Source of the DNA: an uncultured Lactobacillaceae bacterium
Lineage (GTDB): Bacteria; Bacillota; Bacilli; Lactobacillales; Lactobacillaceae
Direction of reading: 5' to 3'
NCBI GenBank assembly: GCA_945285405.1
Contig: CALYQJ010000005.1
Location: 28,174-92,173 of the forward strand
Length of the DNA stretch: 64,000 nucleotides
Shown here: positions 19,088 through 28,864 of the stretch, in pieces
How positions within the stretch are numbered: position 1 is the stretch's first letter
How the letters are laid out: every line of letters starts with the position of its first letter
Notes under the pieces: generated by a model
What the model saw: only the letters and a program-made list of their open reading frames with translations
What the model was told of the DNA's origin: nothing
The model's database searches: none
Made by a program: the position numbers and the translations under genes

Positions 19088-21183
19088 TATTTTTGTACCT
19101 CTTCAGCATAATCACCATTAGGACAAATAATTTGTAAGACATTTTTAGTCTTTTTTTCAACCAAGTAATGATTACAATTAGGACAATTTCGAGGTACTGG
19201 TTTATCCCAAGAATTAAATTCACATTTAGGGTAACGGGAACATCCATAAAATAAACGATTTCGTTTGGTATGCTTTTCAATTACTTTTCCTTTTTTACAT
19301 ACAGGGCAAGTCACTCCAATTTCTTTAACTACAGCACGTGTATAACGACAATCTGGAAAACGACTACAAGCAATAAATTTACCATATCGTCCCATTTTAT
19401 AAACTAATGGTGCACCACACTCAGGACAATTTTCAGATACCAATTGCTGTTTAAAAGCAATTTTTTCAATCTTTTGATCAGCATTTTCAACTTCTGGTTC
19501 AAATTTTTGATAAAATTTATCAACAGTTGAAACCCAATTACTAATACCTTTTTCAATATTATCTAAATTTGTTTCAATATCAGCGGTAAAACCTGTATTT
19601 ACAATTTCAGGAAAAAATTCTTCTATAATACTATTAACAATCTTACCTAAATCAGTTGGTTCAAAACGTTTAGCATTTAATTTTACGTAATATCTTTTTT
19701 GCAAAGTATCGATAATTGGAGAAAATGTTGATGGTCGACCAACACCATTTTCTTCCAATGTTTTAACCAAACTAGCCTCGCTGTATCTTGAAGGAGGTTG
19801 AGTAAAATGTTGATCAGGATCTAACTTAATTAATTTAACATGGTCATCCTTTTTTAAATCCGGAAGCTTACCATCTGTTTTCTCATTTACATCTTTATAA
19901 ACTTTAGTATAACCAGGAAAAACTAATTTAGAACCTTTAATTTGAAACTGAATATCATTTTGAGTGACTGTAGCATTAACACTATCATATACCGCATTTG
20001 CCATTTGACTAGCCAAAAAGCGATCCCAAATTAAGGAATATAATCGAAATTGATCTCGTGATAAAACACTTTTCAATGATTGAGGAGTTCTCAAAACTGA
20101 ACTTGGTCGAATTGCTTCATGAGCATCTTGAATTTTTTCATTTTTATTATTTTTTGCAACGCTAAAGCCAACGTAATCTTTTCCATATTTTTCTTCTATG
20201 TATTGATGCGCTTCACTAATAGCTACAGGAGATACTCGCACAGAATCAGTACGCATATATGTAATTAATCCAGCATGCCCAACTTTTCCACCCAAATTAA
20301 CTCCTTCATAAAGTTGCTGTGCTAACATCATTGTTTTTTTAGTATGAAAATTTAATTTTCTATTAGCAACTTGTTGAAGAGTTGAAGTCGTAAAAGCTGG
20401 TAATGGATTTTTTCGTATTTTTCTTGCTTTTACATCAGAAACAGTAAAAAAATCTTTAATCTTAATTTTTTGTATGATTGCTTTGACATCTTTTTGATGA
20501 TTTAATTCTAATTTTTTACCATTAGTCCCAATAAATTGACCTATAAAGGACTCTGAACCCTTTTTAAAATGACCTAAAATAGTCCAGTATTCTTTAGGGA
20601 CAAAATGGTCGATCTCTTTTTGACGATCAATAATTAATTTTAAAGCAACTGATTGAACACGCCCCGCTGAAAGACCTTTTTTAACTTTTCGCCATAAAAT
20701 AGGACTAATCGAATAGCCAACAATTCGATCTAAAACTCGTCGAGCTTGCTGAGCATCAACCAAGTTCATATCAATTTTTCTTGGATTTTTAAAAGCTTCT
20801 TTTACCGTATCTTTAGTAATTTCATTAAAAACTACTCGATTTTTTTCATCTTTTTCCAAACCTAAAATATGACTTACATGCCAAGCTATGGCTTCTCCTT
20901 CACGATCAGGGTCAGAAGCTAAATAAATTTTTTTAGCTTTCGCTGCTTCTTTTTTTAAGTCTTTAATAACAGGACCTTTTCCGCGAATCGAAATATATTC
21001 GGGTTTAAAATGATGGGAAATATCCACTCCCATTTTACTTTTTGGTAAATCGCGAATGTGACCTTTAGAAGCCACTACATGATATTGACGCCCTAAATAG
21101 CGTTCAATTGTCTTAGCTTTAGTTGGTGATTCAACGATGACTAAATTCTTTTTGTTGGTTCGTTTTTTTGTCGAATTAACCAT
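19087..21183 (-). CDS. topA: DNA topoisomerase I
   Basis: Type IA topoisomerase that relaxes negative supercoils. The TOPRIM domain ([19 protein letters not shown], and [13 protein letters not shown]) is followed by the gate with active-site Tyr in [10 protein letters not shown], then C-terminal zinc modules: a four-Cys module (CPECGAPL to CSRFPDC), a second (CPVCKKG to CSRYPKC) and a third that ends in CPNGDY. At 698 residues it is typical of Firmicutes. It heads the topA-trmFO-xerC-hslVU operon. Confidence 0.97.
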   Translation of the reverse strand: MVNSTKKRTNKKNLVIVESPTKAKTIERYLGRQYHVVASKGHIRDLPKSKMGVDISHHFKPEYISIRGKGPVIKDLKKEAAKAKKIYLASDPDREGEAIAWHVSHILGLEKDEKNRVVFNEITKDTVKEAFKNPRKIDMNLVDAQQARRVLDRIVGYSISPILWRKVKKGLSAGRVQSVALKLIIDRQKEIDHFVPKEYWTILGHFKKGSESFIGQFIGTNGKKLELNHQKDVKAIIQKIKIKDFFTVSDVKARKIRKNPLPAFTTSTLQQVANRKLNFHTKKTMMLAQQLYEGVNLGGKVGHAGLITYMRTDSVRVSPVAISEAHQYIEEKYGKDYVGFSVAKNNKNEKIQDAHEAIRPSSVLRTPQSLKSVLSRDQFRLYSLIWDRFLASQMANAVYDSVNATVTQNDIQFQIKGSKLVFPGYTKVYKDVNEKTDGKLPDLKKDDHVKLIKLDPDQHFTQPPSRYSEASLVKTLEENGVGRPSTFSPIIDTLQKRYYVKLNAKRFEPTDLGKIVNSIIEEFFPEIVNTGFTADIETNLDNIEKGISNWVSTVDKFYQKFEPEVENADQKIEKIAFKQQLVSENCPECGAPLVYKMGRYGKFIACSRFPDCRYTRAVVKEIGVTCPVCKKGKVIEKHTKRNRLFYGCSRYPKCEFNSWDKPVPRNCPNCNHYLVEKKTKNVLQIICPNGDYAEEVQK

Positions 21184-21214
21184 TTAAAATTATCCAATCT
21201 TTTAGAAATTCATA

Positions 21215-21243
21215 TATGTAAATAAGAATACTACTATTGTCAA
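21215..21243 (-). promoter_or_regulatory. possible promoter of topA
   Basis: On the minus strand a perfect -35 TTGACA (21238-21243) is followed after 17 bases by TACATA (21215-21220), a weak -10. It lies in the 66-nt gap between dprA and topA. Confidence 0.4.
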
Positions 21244-21249
21244 ACAAAT

Positions 21250-22110
21250 TTATTCATAGTACTGTAATTCAGTTAAAATGTCCTTAGGATTTAAAACTAA
21301 TTTTGCCCCTGCTTGAATTAATTCATTTGAACCAGTCATTAAAGGATCACTAGCTAAACCTGGTAAAGCAAAAACTTCACGGTTATTTTGTAAAGCTAGA
21401 TTAGCTGTAATTAAACTTCCTGAATGATGTTTGGCACTTGCTACTAATATGCCTTGAACTAATCCTGCTATGATTCGATTACGTTGTGGAAAATAAAATC
21501 TCCGTGGCGGTTGGTCAAATACATATTCAGAAATTAATAAATGATTCTTTGAAATCTTTTCTTGAAGCCACTGGTTTTCTACAGGATAAAATTGACCCAT
21601 CCCTGATCCAATAACTGCAATGACAGAACCGCCTTGTTCCATAGCAGTAGTTAAAGCAACAGTATCAATTCCGCGAGCCAAACCACTCACAATTGTAACT
21701 TTATCCTTTACAAATTCAGGGCTAAACGATTTAATTATCCTTCCAACTGCAGCAGAATGGATACGCCCTCCTACAATTCCTAAACATTTTGTTTTTAAAA
21801 GTCCAATATCCCCTAAATAGTTTAAAACATAAGGTGGATTATAACTTTCTTTTAACCTTAAAGGATAATCATTATCCAATATAGTTAAATAATTTAAATT
21901 TCCCAAAGGAAGTTCATTTAGTACCATTTTTTGCCAAAATTTACGAAATTGATTAATTTTTTTAGAAGATAATTGTGAAAAATAAACAGCTTCATCCCAA
22001 TCTAGACTTTCACGTTGAGAATGCTTTTTATACCTTAATAAGGAACAGTAATTAACTTTAGTAAAAGTTTGGCTCAAAAATCCTGCTATGAAAATTCTAC
22101 GTAATTTCAA
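21250..22110 (-). CDS. dprA: DNA-processing protein DprA
   Basis: Loads RecA on incoming single-stranded DNA during natural transformation. The Rossmann-like core is complete: GIVGGR, VSGLARGIDTVALTTAM, VIGSGMGQFYP, the SEY motif, FPQRNRIIAGL and the GSLITANLALQNNREVFALPG block. The start is TTG with GGAGG six bases upstream; 286 residues is normal. It follows rnhB and precedes topA, as in Bacillus. No other competence gene is in the window. Confidence 0.94.
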   Translation of the reverse strand: MKLRRIFIAGFLSQTFTKVNYCSLLRYKKHSQRESLDWDEAVYFSQLSSKKINQFRKFWQKMVLNELPLGNLNYLTILDNDYPLRLKESYNPPYVLNYLGDIGLLKTKCLGIVGGRIHSAAVGRIIKSFSPEFVKDKVTIVSGLARGIDTVALTTAMEQGGSVIAVIGSGMGQFYPVENQWLQEKISKNHLLISEYVFDQPPRRFYFPQRNRIIAGLVQGILVASAKHHSGSLITANLALQNNREVFALPGLASDPLMTGSNELIQAGAKLVLNPKDILTELQYYE

Positions 22111-22134
22111 ATTTTTCCTCCATGTGTTATGTAA

Positions 22135-22935
22135 TTACGTAAATTTTTCTTTAATATTTTTTACTGGAGCAAAACTTAACCGATGAATTGGAGAAATTCC
22201 ATATTTTTTTAAAGCTTCCAAATGAGTTTTAGTACCATAACCTTTATTTTTATTAAAACCATATTCCGGATAAAAGTAATGATATCTAACCATTAAATGA
22301 TCTCGATAAACTTTAGCAATAATACTAGCAGCACCAATACTAACACTGCAACTATCACCTTTAATAATATCAGTTTGATGAATTAAAGAATTTAGATGAA
22401 TTGCATCAACTAGCAATTCTTGAGGTTGAGGTTTTATTTTTTTTATAGCTTGAACCATTCCGAACCGACTTGCTTCAAGAATATTAATTTTATCTATAGT
22501 TTGGACAGAAATTATTGCAATACTATAAGCTAAAGCTTGTTCTTTAATTTTAGAAGCCAGCAACTCACGTTTTTTTGAAGATAATTTTTTAGAATCATCA
22601 ATTCCTAAAATTGGTTTTTTAGGATCCATAATTACAGCAGCACAGACCACTGGACCAGCTAAACATCCCCTTCCTACTTCATCTAAACCTGCAACAATTT
22701 TTTTTTGTTCCCAAAATTTCTGTTCATAATAACATTTCTTATTATATTCATGTTTTTGTTTATCAATAAGTTTTTGTTGTAATTTGTAATTTTTATATAA
22801 TTTTTGTACGCTTTTTCTTGAATCATTAACTAATGCCTGTAAAAAAAGAGGTGATACCGTTGGTTCAGTTAACCTCTTATTGATCTGTGCTACTGTTAAA
22901 TGTTCAATTCGGTTGTTCAAGAGTGATTCTTCCAT
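22135..22935 (-). CDS. rnhB: ribonuclease HII
   Basis: Removes ribonucleotides from DNA hybrids. The catalytic core begins with GLDEVGRGCLAGPVV (first Asp-Glu pair) and continues with DDSKKLSSKKRE, the D of LLVDAIHL and SIIAKVYRD. An N-terminal charged extension of about 75 residues is usual in Firmicutes. I chose ATG 22933-22935, giving 266 residues; a TTG at 22918-22920 has GGAAG better placed upstream and is a real alternative. It overlaps the end of rbgA. Confidence 0.94.
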   Translation of the reverse strand: MEESLLNNRIEHLTVAQINKRLTEPTVSPLFLQALVNDSRKSVQKLYKNYKLQQKLIDKQKHEYNKKCYYEQKFWEQKKIVAGLDEVGRGCLAGPVVCAAVIMDPKKPILGIDDSKKLSSKKRELLASKIKEQALAYSIAIISVQTIDKINILEASRFGMVQAIKKIKPQPQELLVDAIHLNSLIHQTDIIKGDSCSVSIGAASIIAKVYRDHLMVRYHYFYPEYGFNKNKGYGTKTHLEALKKYGISPIHRLSFAPVKNIKEKFT

Positions 22936-23710
22936 ATTTATTTTTTCTAAATTTACTAATAATTTCCTCAGCTTTTTTTTCTGGATTTGAATAATGTTTA
23001 TTCTCAACCAACATTTTCCAAGAATTTATTCCTTCAAAATATGTCTGAGATATATGAGGATAATCCGTACTTAACAAATTAAGCAAAAAATCAACCACTT
23101 TTTCGGGGTCATAAATATAATTTGCAATTGAATTCAATAATGCAATTTTAAAACCAGTAGTTTCTGAATCAAATTTTGGCCAAAGCATTCCTGGAGTATC
23201 TAAAATTTTAAATTGATCATTTATCTTATACCATAACAGTTTTCTAGTTAATCCAGGTTTATTTTGAACTTGAGCTACGTTTTTTTGTACTAAATGATTC
23301 AAAAGTGTTGATTTACCTACATTAGGAATCCCAATAATACCTGCTCGAACAGGAATATTTTTCATTCCTAAATTAACATAACGCTTTTTTTTCGAATAAA
23401 CTAAGGTTTGTGATGTTTTAATTAAATTTCGTAGTCCTTTTCCCTTTTGAGCATTAATTAACAAAGCTATGTCGTCTTTATTTCTAAAATAATCCACCCA
23501 TTTTTGGGTAATAATGGAATCTGCTAAATCATTTTTATTAAGTAAATATATTTTAGGTTTACTTTCGAAAACTTCTAACAAGAAAGAATTAAGGGAACTT
23601 TTGGGTGCTCGTGCATCAAGTAAAACTAGAACAACATCAATCTCTTTAATCTGTTCAGCTAATAATCTTTTTGTTTTGGCCATATGACCTGGATACCATT
23701 CTCCCGTCAT
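22904..23710 (-). CDS. rbgA: ribosome biogenesis GTPase RbgA (YlqF)
   Basis: Circularly permuted GTPase needed for late 50S assembly. The motif order G4 (NKNDL), G1 (GIPNVGKST), G3 (DTPGMLWPK) shows the permutation. The N-terminus WYPGHMAKTKRLL and the C-terminal helical RNA-binding part are typical; the total is 268 residues. It lies directly after lepB (shared bases at 23710) and overlaps rnhB by about 30 nt. Confidence 0.95.
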   Translation of the reverse strand: MTGEWYPGHMAKTKRLLAEQIKEIDVVLVLLDARAPKSSLNSFLLEVFESKPKIYLLNKNDLADSIITQKWVDYFRNKDDIALLINAQKGKGLRNLIKTSQTLVYSKKKRYVNLGMKNIPVRAGIIGIPNVGKSTLLNHLVQKNVAQVQNKPGLTRKLLWYKINDQFKILDTPGMLWPKFDSETTGFKIALLNSIANYIYDPEKVVDFLLNLLSTDYPHISQTYFEGINSWKMLVENKHYSNPEKKAEEIISKFRKNKYGRITLEQPN

Positions 23711-24330
23711 CAGAATAGCCTAAAACGAGTTAAAGGAGCAAATCGAAAAAAAACTATCCCATTAATCCGATCTTTTTTAACGAATCCAAAATACCGGCTA
23801 TCCGAAGAGTGAGCTCGATTATCTCCCATTACAAAATAACTATCTGAAGGAACTTTCTTTGCGTGATTAGTAGCTACTAAATCAGCCATATTGAAATCAA
23901 AAGTCATATTTTTCTCACCATTTATTTTATTAATAAACTTTTCTGAATACTTTTTATTATTTATATATAAATAATTATTTTTAAAAGAAACATGATCTCC
24001 AGGTAACCCAATTACTCTCTTAATAAAATGATCCTTTGAATTAATTCCAGCAAAACCTTGTGGTGGTTGAAAAACAATTATATTAAACCTCTTTATTTTT
24101 CCAAACTTTCTTAATACACATTTATCTTTGTCATTAAATGTAGGCTGCATAGAATCACCATCAACAATTGAAGTTTTAAAGAAAAAAGTAAAAACAATTA
24201 AAACAATCAAAACATTAATTACTGAAAGAAAAAGCAACTGTAAATAATATAATAAACGTTCGGTTTTACTTGCCTGCTTTTTTATGTAAAGACGACGAGC
24301 ACGGCTCTTTACCGCTGTGTAACGCACCAT
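23710..24330 (-). CDS. lepB: signal peptidase I
   Basis: Membrane serine protease that removes signal peptides from exported proteins. A basic N-terminus and one membrane helix (residues about 30-52) lead to the catalytic Ser60 in DGDSMQPT and Lys104 in HFIKRVIGLPGD, then the MGDNRAHSSDSRYFG box. The 206 residues agree with the Gram-positive SipS type. It lies between ctpA and rbgA. Confidence 0.95.
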   Translation of the reverse strand: MVRYTAVKSRARRLYIKKQASKTERLLYYLQLLFLSVINVLIVLIVFTFFFKTSIVDGDSMQPTFNDKDKCVLRKFGKIKRFNIIVFQPPQGFAGINSKDHFIKRVIGLPGDHVSFKNNYLYINNKKYSEKFINKINGEKNMTFDFNMADLVATNHAKKVPSDSYFVMGDNRAHSSDSRYFGFVKKDRINGIVFFRFAPLTRFRLF

Positions 24331-24352
24331 TTATTTATTCACCCGTTTGTTA

Positions 24353-25822
24353 TTATTTTTGTAATATTTCAATTGCTTTTTTTTGCATTGGATCTTGTTT
24401 TTTTGCAAGTTCACTTAATGAACGAATAATTTCCTGAATAGTGCTTTCATCAATTTTTCCCGAAACATTAATTTCTTGTTTAGATTGAAAGCTTTTAATA
24501 GCCTGAGATGTTTTTTCATCAAAAATTCCCTTTTCATTTCCGGGTTCAAAACCTAAAACAATTAACCCTTTTTGAACGGATTTTACATTATTAGAAACGT
24601 CCCCTTGTTTCAAGGGTTGTTTAACATCATTTAAAACTATATTAGTAAAATCAGGATAATGGACCTCATAATCAGGTTTAACACCATGATTATTAATCCA
24701 ATTACCATCAGGTGTAAGCCATTTAGCAATAGTCATTTTTAATTCAGCCTTATCTGGTAAGGCAACTACAGATTGAACTGTACCTTTACCAAATGAAGTT
24801 GTTCCGACAACAGGAACTTTATTATGTTTTAACGCCGCAGTAAAAATTTCAGCAGCACTAGCACTATCACCATCAATTAAAACAATAGAAGGTTCCTTTA
24901 CTTTAAATCCCTGATCATAATCTTTATTGGCTCGATAAATCTTTAAGTCCGATTTTTTACGACCTTGAACTTGCATAATTGCCGTACCATCTTTCAGAAA
25001 ACAACTGGATAAAGATAAAGCTTGTTTTAATTCTCCTCCCGGATTTCCCCTCATATCTATAATTAGTTTTGTAGCTCCTTCTTTTCGTAATTTAATTATT
25101 GCCTTTTTAAATTCGTCAAAAGTTGGATTTGAAAAAGATGAAACAGAAACTAAACCAATTTGAGAATTTATCATTTTTGATTTAACTGTTTCAATAGGAA
25201 TTGTGTTACGTACCATATTAAAATTAAGTTCTTGGTCCCCTCGTTTAACAGTAACCAGAACTTTAGTACCTTTTTCTCCTCGAATTAACTTTGTTGCCTC
25301 AGTAGGCTGTTTACCTATGACAGTTTTACCATCTACTTTAATAATAATATCTTTTGCATGGATCCCAGCTTTTTTAGCAGGAGAACCGTCAATGACACTA
25401 TCAACAACTAAAAATTTGTTTTTTTCCATTACTGTTATTCCAATACCAACAATACTAGAAGAAATAGTTTCATTTAATGATTGAGCTTCTTTAGAATCAA
25501 GGTATGAAGTATAAGGATCATTTAAACTATCCAACATCCCTTTAATTGATCCTTTATCTAAATTATTTTCATCGACAGGTTTATAGTAACGCTTTTTTAT
25601 TAATGTTTTTACTGCTTCGACATAATTAGAATTACTTGAATTATTTTGAGATACATCATTTTTAGGGGATTCTGATACTTTATTTAATTGTTGATGGGGT
25701 ATAAAAAAACCAATTAAAATTCCAATACCTAAAATTAATAAGCTTACTAAAACATTCCGTACTTTATCATGCCTAGTAATATTTTTTTGAGATTTAAAAT
25801 CTTGATTAAATTTATCTTTCAC
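24353..25822 (-). CDS. C-terminal processing serine protease, CtpA/S41 family
   Basis: Exported protease anchored by one N-terminal membrane helix (residues about 23-45). A PDZ domain (GIGITVMEKNKFLVVDSVID, then SPAKKAGIHAKDIIIKVDG) is followed by the S41 core with nucleophile S320 in DGDSASAAEIF and Lys346 in SFGKGTVQ, then a C-terminal peptidoglycan-binding repeat (VKSVQKGLIVLGF to IKSFQSKQ). The domain set matches Bacillus CtpA/CtpB, which act in regulated proteolysis at the wall. It follows the YpmS-like gene by 9 nt. Confidence 0.93.
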   Translation of the reverse strand: MKDKFNQDFKSQKNITRHDKVRNVLVSLLILGIGILIGFFIPHQQLNKVSESPKNDVSQNNSSNSNYVEAVKTLIKKRYYKPVDENNLDKGSIKGMLDSLNDPYTSYLDSKEAQSLNETISSSIVGIGITVMEKNKFLVVDSVIDGSPAKKAGIHAKDIIIKVDGKTVIGKQPTEATKLIRGEKGTKVLVTVKRGDQELNFNMVRNTIPIETVKSKMINSQIGLVSVSSFSNPTFDEFKKAIIKLRKEGATKLIIDMRGNPGGELKQALSLSSCFLKDGTAIMQVQGRKKSDLKIYRANKDYDQGFKVKEPSIVLIDGDSASAAEIFTAALKHNKVPVVGTTSFGKGTVQSVVALPDKAELKMTIAKWLTPDGNWINNHGVKPDYEVHYPDFTNIVLNDVKQPLKQGDVSNNVKSVQKGLIVLGFEPGNEKGIFDEKTSQAIKSFQSKQEINVSGKIDESTIQEIIRSLSELAKKQDPMQKKAIEILQK

Positions 25823-25831
25823 TATAATCTC

Positions 25832-26422
25832 CTATTGCTTAAGGTATCCATTCAAAATGATGCGATCATTTGCTAAATCCACCGTATCAATTTTAAAGCT
25901 CATATTTTTATTTACTTGTACTTTATCTAAAGCCATTATTACTTCTACTTTTTTTGAATCAATTGTAATAAAATGAGGTAATTTTATTTGAGCTTGAATC
26001 AATTGTAAAATTCTTTCTAAAGAAATACTTAAATTCCCCATAGAAACGACTTTAGGTTTTAATAACAGATCTTTATTTTTTAAAACAGCAACATCCATAA
26101 TCATACTAAAAGGCAGTGCTTGTCCAAAAACCTTAATACTACCGGTCAGCTGAGCGTTATCATCCAAATTAAAATTTAAGTTCAAATCTTTTGAATTCAT
26201 TTGATTCAAATAATGATTAACTATACTTTTAAATTGCTTTTTCGTCATTAATACTTGAAAATTAGGACTACCCTTTGATATTTGAGAACTTTGAGGTATG
26301 GTTTGTTTTGGCTTCTCCAAAAAAAGGCGAGTATAAAGAAAAATTCCACCACCAACAATTATTGCAACTAATCCAAGAAAAAGCCATTTCCATATATTTA
26401 TTGAATTCTTCTTTTTATTCAT
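25832..26422 (-). CDS. YpmS-family membrane-anchored protein
   Basis: DUF2140/YpmS family, function unknown. One membrane helix near the N-terminus (WLFLGLVAIIVGGGIFLYT) is followed by an extracytoplasmic part with PNFQVLMTKKQFKSIVNHYL and FNLDDNAQLTGSIKVFGQ, typical of YpmS. I chose ATG 26420-26422 since AGGTGAT precedes it; an in-frame GTG at 26431 overlaps the preceding stop. It pairs with the SGNH hydrolase gene as ypmR-ypmS do in Bacillus. Confidence 0.85.
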   Translation of the reverse strand: MNKKKNSINIWKWLFLGLVAIIVGGGIFLYTRLFLEKPKQTIPQSSQISKGSPNFQVLMTKKQFKSIVNHYLNQMNSKDLNLNFNLDDNAQLTGSIKVFGQALPFSMIMDVAVLKNKDLLLKPKVVSMGNLSISLERILQLIQAQIKLPHFITIDSKKVEVIMALDKVQVNKNMSFKIDTVDLANDRIILNGYLKQ

Positions 26423-26427
26423 AATTA

Positions 26428-27234
26428 TCACCTAATTATTTTGCTCTTATCAAGATAAACGTATAGAGCATTTGCAATTACTCCATATCCTAATCCATTA
26501 GGATGAACATCATCATCTTCAGATAAATATTTATTTACAGTTTTTCCATTCACTTTTGTTTTAGCCTTAGAATTATTTAGTAAAAGATTTATATCTTGAT
26601 AATATGTATTTGATATTTTTTTAACAGTATTAAATGTTATTTCATTCCATTCAGAAAAAAGTTCATTAAGATCTGTAATTTGATCAAAGACAAAGTAAAA
26701 TGGATTGTAAATACCTAATACAATAATTTTAGCTTGTGAATTAATTTTTCGAATTTCTTGCAAACTTTCTAAAAGATTTTTCTGATAAGTATGTTTTTGA
26801 GGCTCAAAATTCTTTTTATTTAAATTAAAGAAATTATTTTGAATTTTATAAATTAAATCATTCCCCCCCATGTTAAAAGTGATAAAAGTAGCCTCAGAAA
26901 CTGATTTTCTTAATTTCCGATTAGTAAAAATATACTTTTTAATTTGATTTGAAGTTTTTCCAGTATAGCCAAAATCATGAACCGCTACATGAATTCCTTT
27001 TTCTTGTTCGATCCGATCCTTTAAAGCGCCAACAAAACCTTGATTATGATTTGTATCCCCAATTCCATAAGTTATTGAATCTCCAATAGCCGTATATTTA
27101 ATCGATTTAGGTTTAGAAATATTGGAACTATAACTAGATGGACGAGGTATAAAAAAATTTAAGCTTAAAAAGGTAATAAGAGTAATCATTAAGAAAAAAA
27201 ATAAGGCTTTTACTATTGATGTGACTTTTTTCAT
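26428..27234 (-). CDS. SGNH/GDSL hydrolase, YpmR-like
   Basis: Extracellular esterase/lipase-type hydrolase anchored by one N-terminal helix. The SGNH blocks are Ser in AIGDSITYGIG, Asn in GGNDL and the Asp-His pair in DDDVHPNGLGY. The substrate is unknown. The 268 residues match YpmR. It lies about 35 nt after degV and its stop overlaps the in-frame GTG before the YpmS-like gene. Confidence 0.9.
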   Translation of the reverse strand: MKKVTSIVKALFFFLMITLITFLSLNFFIPRPSSYSSNISKPKSIKYTAIGDSITYGIGDTNHNQGFVGALKDRIEQEKGIHVAVHDFGYTGKTSNQIKKYIFTNRKLRKSVSEATFITFNMGGNDLIYKIQNNFFNLNKKNFEPQKHTYQKNLLESLQEIRKINSQAKIIVLGIYNPFYFVFDQITDLNELFSEWNEITFNTVKKISNTYYQDINLLLNNSKAKTKVNGKTVNKYLSEDDDVHPNGLGYGVIANALYVYLDKSKIIR

Positions 27235-27268
27235 TAAAATAACTACTCCTGTTTTTTAAAATTAGATA

Positions 27269-28105
27269 TCAATAATAAATAATTGCTAAAGCTTTATCTC
27301 CAGCATGAGTTGCAATTACTGGACCAGTCTCTGATAAAAGAGTAGAAACATCAGGTCTTACTCTGTGAATTTTATCTTCAAATTTTTTTCCAAATTCATA
27401 ATTATCAACGTAAGATAACCCTACACTATGTAAATTAGGTATTTTAGTAATACGATCAACTAAATCGTTAAAATACTGTTCTATGCCTTTCATTCCACGT
27501 GTCTTTTTTACAGGGATCAATTCCTGATTTTCAAGTTTTACGATTAATTTCAACCTAATTAAAGTTGACATCATGCCAGTTACTCGACTAATTCGACCAC
27601 CCTTAATCAAATTAGTTAATGTAGGAAAAGCCAAGTAGAGACCCGTTTCTTTTTTTACCTGATCGATTGCTTTTAAAATTTCATCTTTAGTTGCTCCTTT
27701 CTGAGCCATTTTAGCTGCTTTTAAGACTTGAAAGCTTTGAGCCCGATCAGTAAAGTCAGAATCAATTACAGTTACTTCTCCATGACTAATTTTCGCAGCT
27801 TCTCTTGCTACATTAACTGTTCCACTTAGTGAAGCTGCCATATGAATTGAAATTACTGGACGATTTTGACTTGCGTATTTACTGTAAATTCCTACAAAAT
27901 CTCCTAAAGGTGGTTGACTAGTTTTAGGAAGATTTTTGGACTTTTTCATTTTATCTACAAATTCTTCGGGACTAATTTCAATTCCATCAATGTAATTATG
28001 CCCATCAACATCTATTCTTAATGGTACTACTTCAATCTCATATTCTTCAATCTCATCTTTAGTTAATCTTACTGAAGAATCAGTAACTATTTGAATTTTA
28101 TTCAA
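27269..28105 (-). CDS. DegV family fatty-acid-binding protein
   Basis: DegV/FakB-type protein that binds fatty acids for the fatty-acid kinase FakA. Motifs are VTDSSVRLTKDEI at the N-terminus, KTSQPPLGDF, the SLSGT loop near residue 90, VIDSDF and the C-terminal THAGDKALAI. The start is TTG 28103-28105 with GAGG five bases upstream. Which fatty acid it prefers cannot be told. The 207 nt upstream are AT-rich with no gene; a GGAGG at 28281-28285 (minus) has no start codon at usable spacing. Confidence 0.92.
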   Translation of the reverse strand: MNKIQIVTDSSVRLTKDEIEEYEIEVVPLRIDVDGHNYIDGIEISPEEFVDKMKKSKNLPKTSQPPLGDFVGIYSKYASQNRPVISIHMAASLSGTVNVAREAAKISHGEVTVIDSDFTDRAQSFQVLKAAKMAQKGATKDEILKAIDQVKKETGLYLAFPTLTNLIKGGRISRVTGMMSTLIRLKLIVKLENQELIPVKKTRGMKGIEQYFNDLVDRITKIPNLHSVGLSYVDNYEFGKKFEDKIHRVRPDVSTLLSETGPVIATHAGDKALAIIYY

Positions 28106-28312
28106 TTTATCCTCATTTCTTTTAATTATTACTATTAAAATTTAAACATTTTTAAAATAGAAAAAAGTTAGACTTAAAACTTTTTAAATTAATAGATATT
28201 AATTAATAGGTATTAATTTAAAACATAAAATTATTTTTTAGAAATCTTCCTAATTGTACCCTTTTTTATTTTTAAACAAACCTCCAAAAAAATTTTAAAT
28301 CAAAATAGATAA

Positions 28313-28864
28313 TTAATCTTCAAGTCGCTCAAATACGTTAAAATTGACCAGATAATTAGCTTTACTAAAAATTGTTTTCTGTTTTATTAATCTAAATTCT
28401 GAATAATTTATTTTTACCATATAAATATCTCCAGGAAAAAAACCAGAAATAATAGTTTGGTAAAGCCATTTTACCCATGGTAAAGTTGCTTGAAATAATT
28501 GCTTACCACCTATAATAAAAAACTTTTCTGATGGTGATCTTTCAATAATTTTTTTTAATTCATTAAGATTGGACACTATTTCTATCTGATTATCATTTAG
28601 TTCTTCAGATGTAAGTACAAAATTTTTCCGACCTTCTAAGGGTTTACTAGGTAAATTTAAATAAGTCCTTCTACCCACTACAATTGAATGCCCCCAAGTA
28701 ATTTTCTTAAAATAAGCCAAATCTTCAGGTATATTAGGCCAAGGCATTGATAAAGTTTGACTATTTCCAATTAAATTTTTTTTATCCTGAGCCCAAATAA
28801 AACTTACATTTTTAAAAGAGCTATAACTATTACCGATTTTATTTTTGGCTTCTAACATATGCAA
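28313..28864 (-). CDS. dfrA: dihydrofolate reductase
   Basis: Reduces dihydrofolate to tetrahydrofolate. The core begins VSFIWAQDKKNLIGN, with WPNIPEDLAYFKKIT (active-site acidic residue), GHSIVVGRRTYLNLP, GRKNFVLTS and FFIIGGKQLFQATLPWV. About 20 residues precede the normal first strand, encoded partly within the end of cca. The start is TTG 28862-28864 or the ATG two codons later (28858); AGGA suits the TTG. No thyA lies beside it. Confidence 0.92.
   Translation of the reverse strand: MHMLEAKNKIGNSYSSFKNVSFIWAQDKKNLIGNSQTLSMPWPNIPEDLAYFKKITWGHSIVVGRRTYLNLPSKPLEGRKNFVLTSEELNDNQIEIVSNLNELKKIIERSPSEKFFIIGGKQLFQATLPWVKWLYQTIISGFFPGDIYMVKINYSEFRLIKQKTIFSKANYLVNFNVFERLED

Noticed and set aside
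28106..28312. GGAGG at 28281-28285 (minus) suggesting a tiny gene before degV
   Set aside because: All frames after it meet a stop within a few codons and no ATG, GTG or TTG stands at workable spacing.
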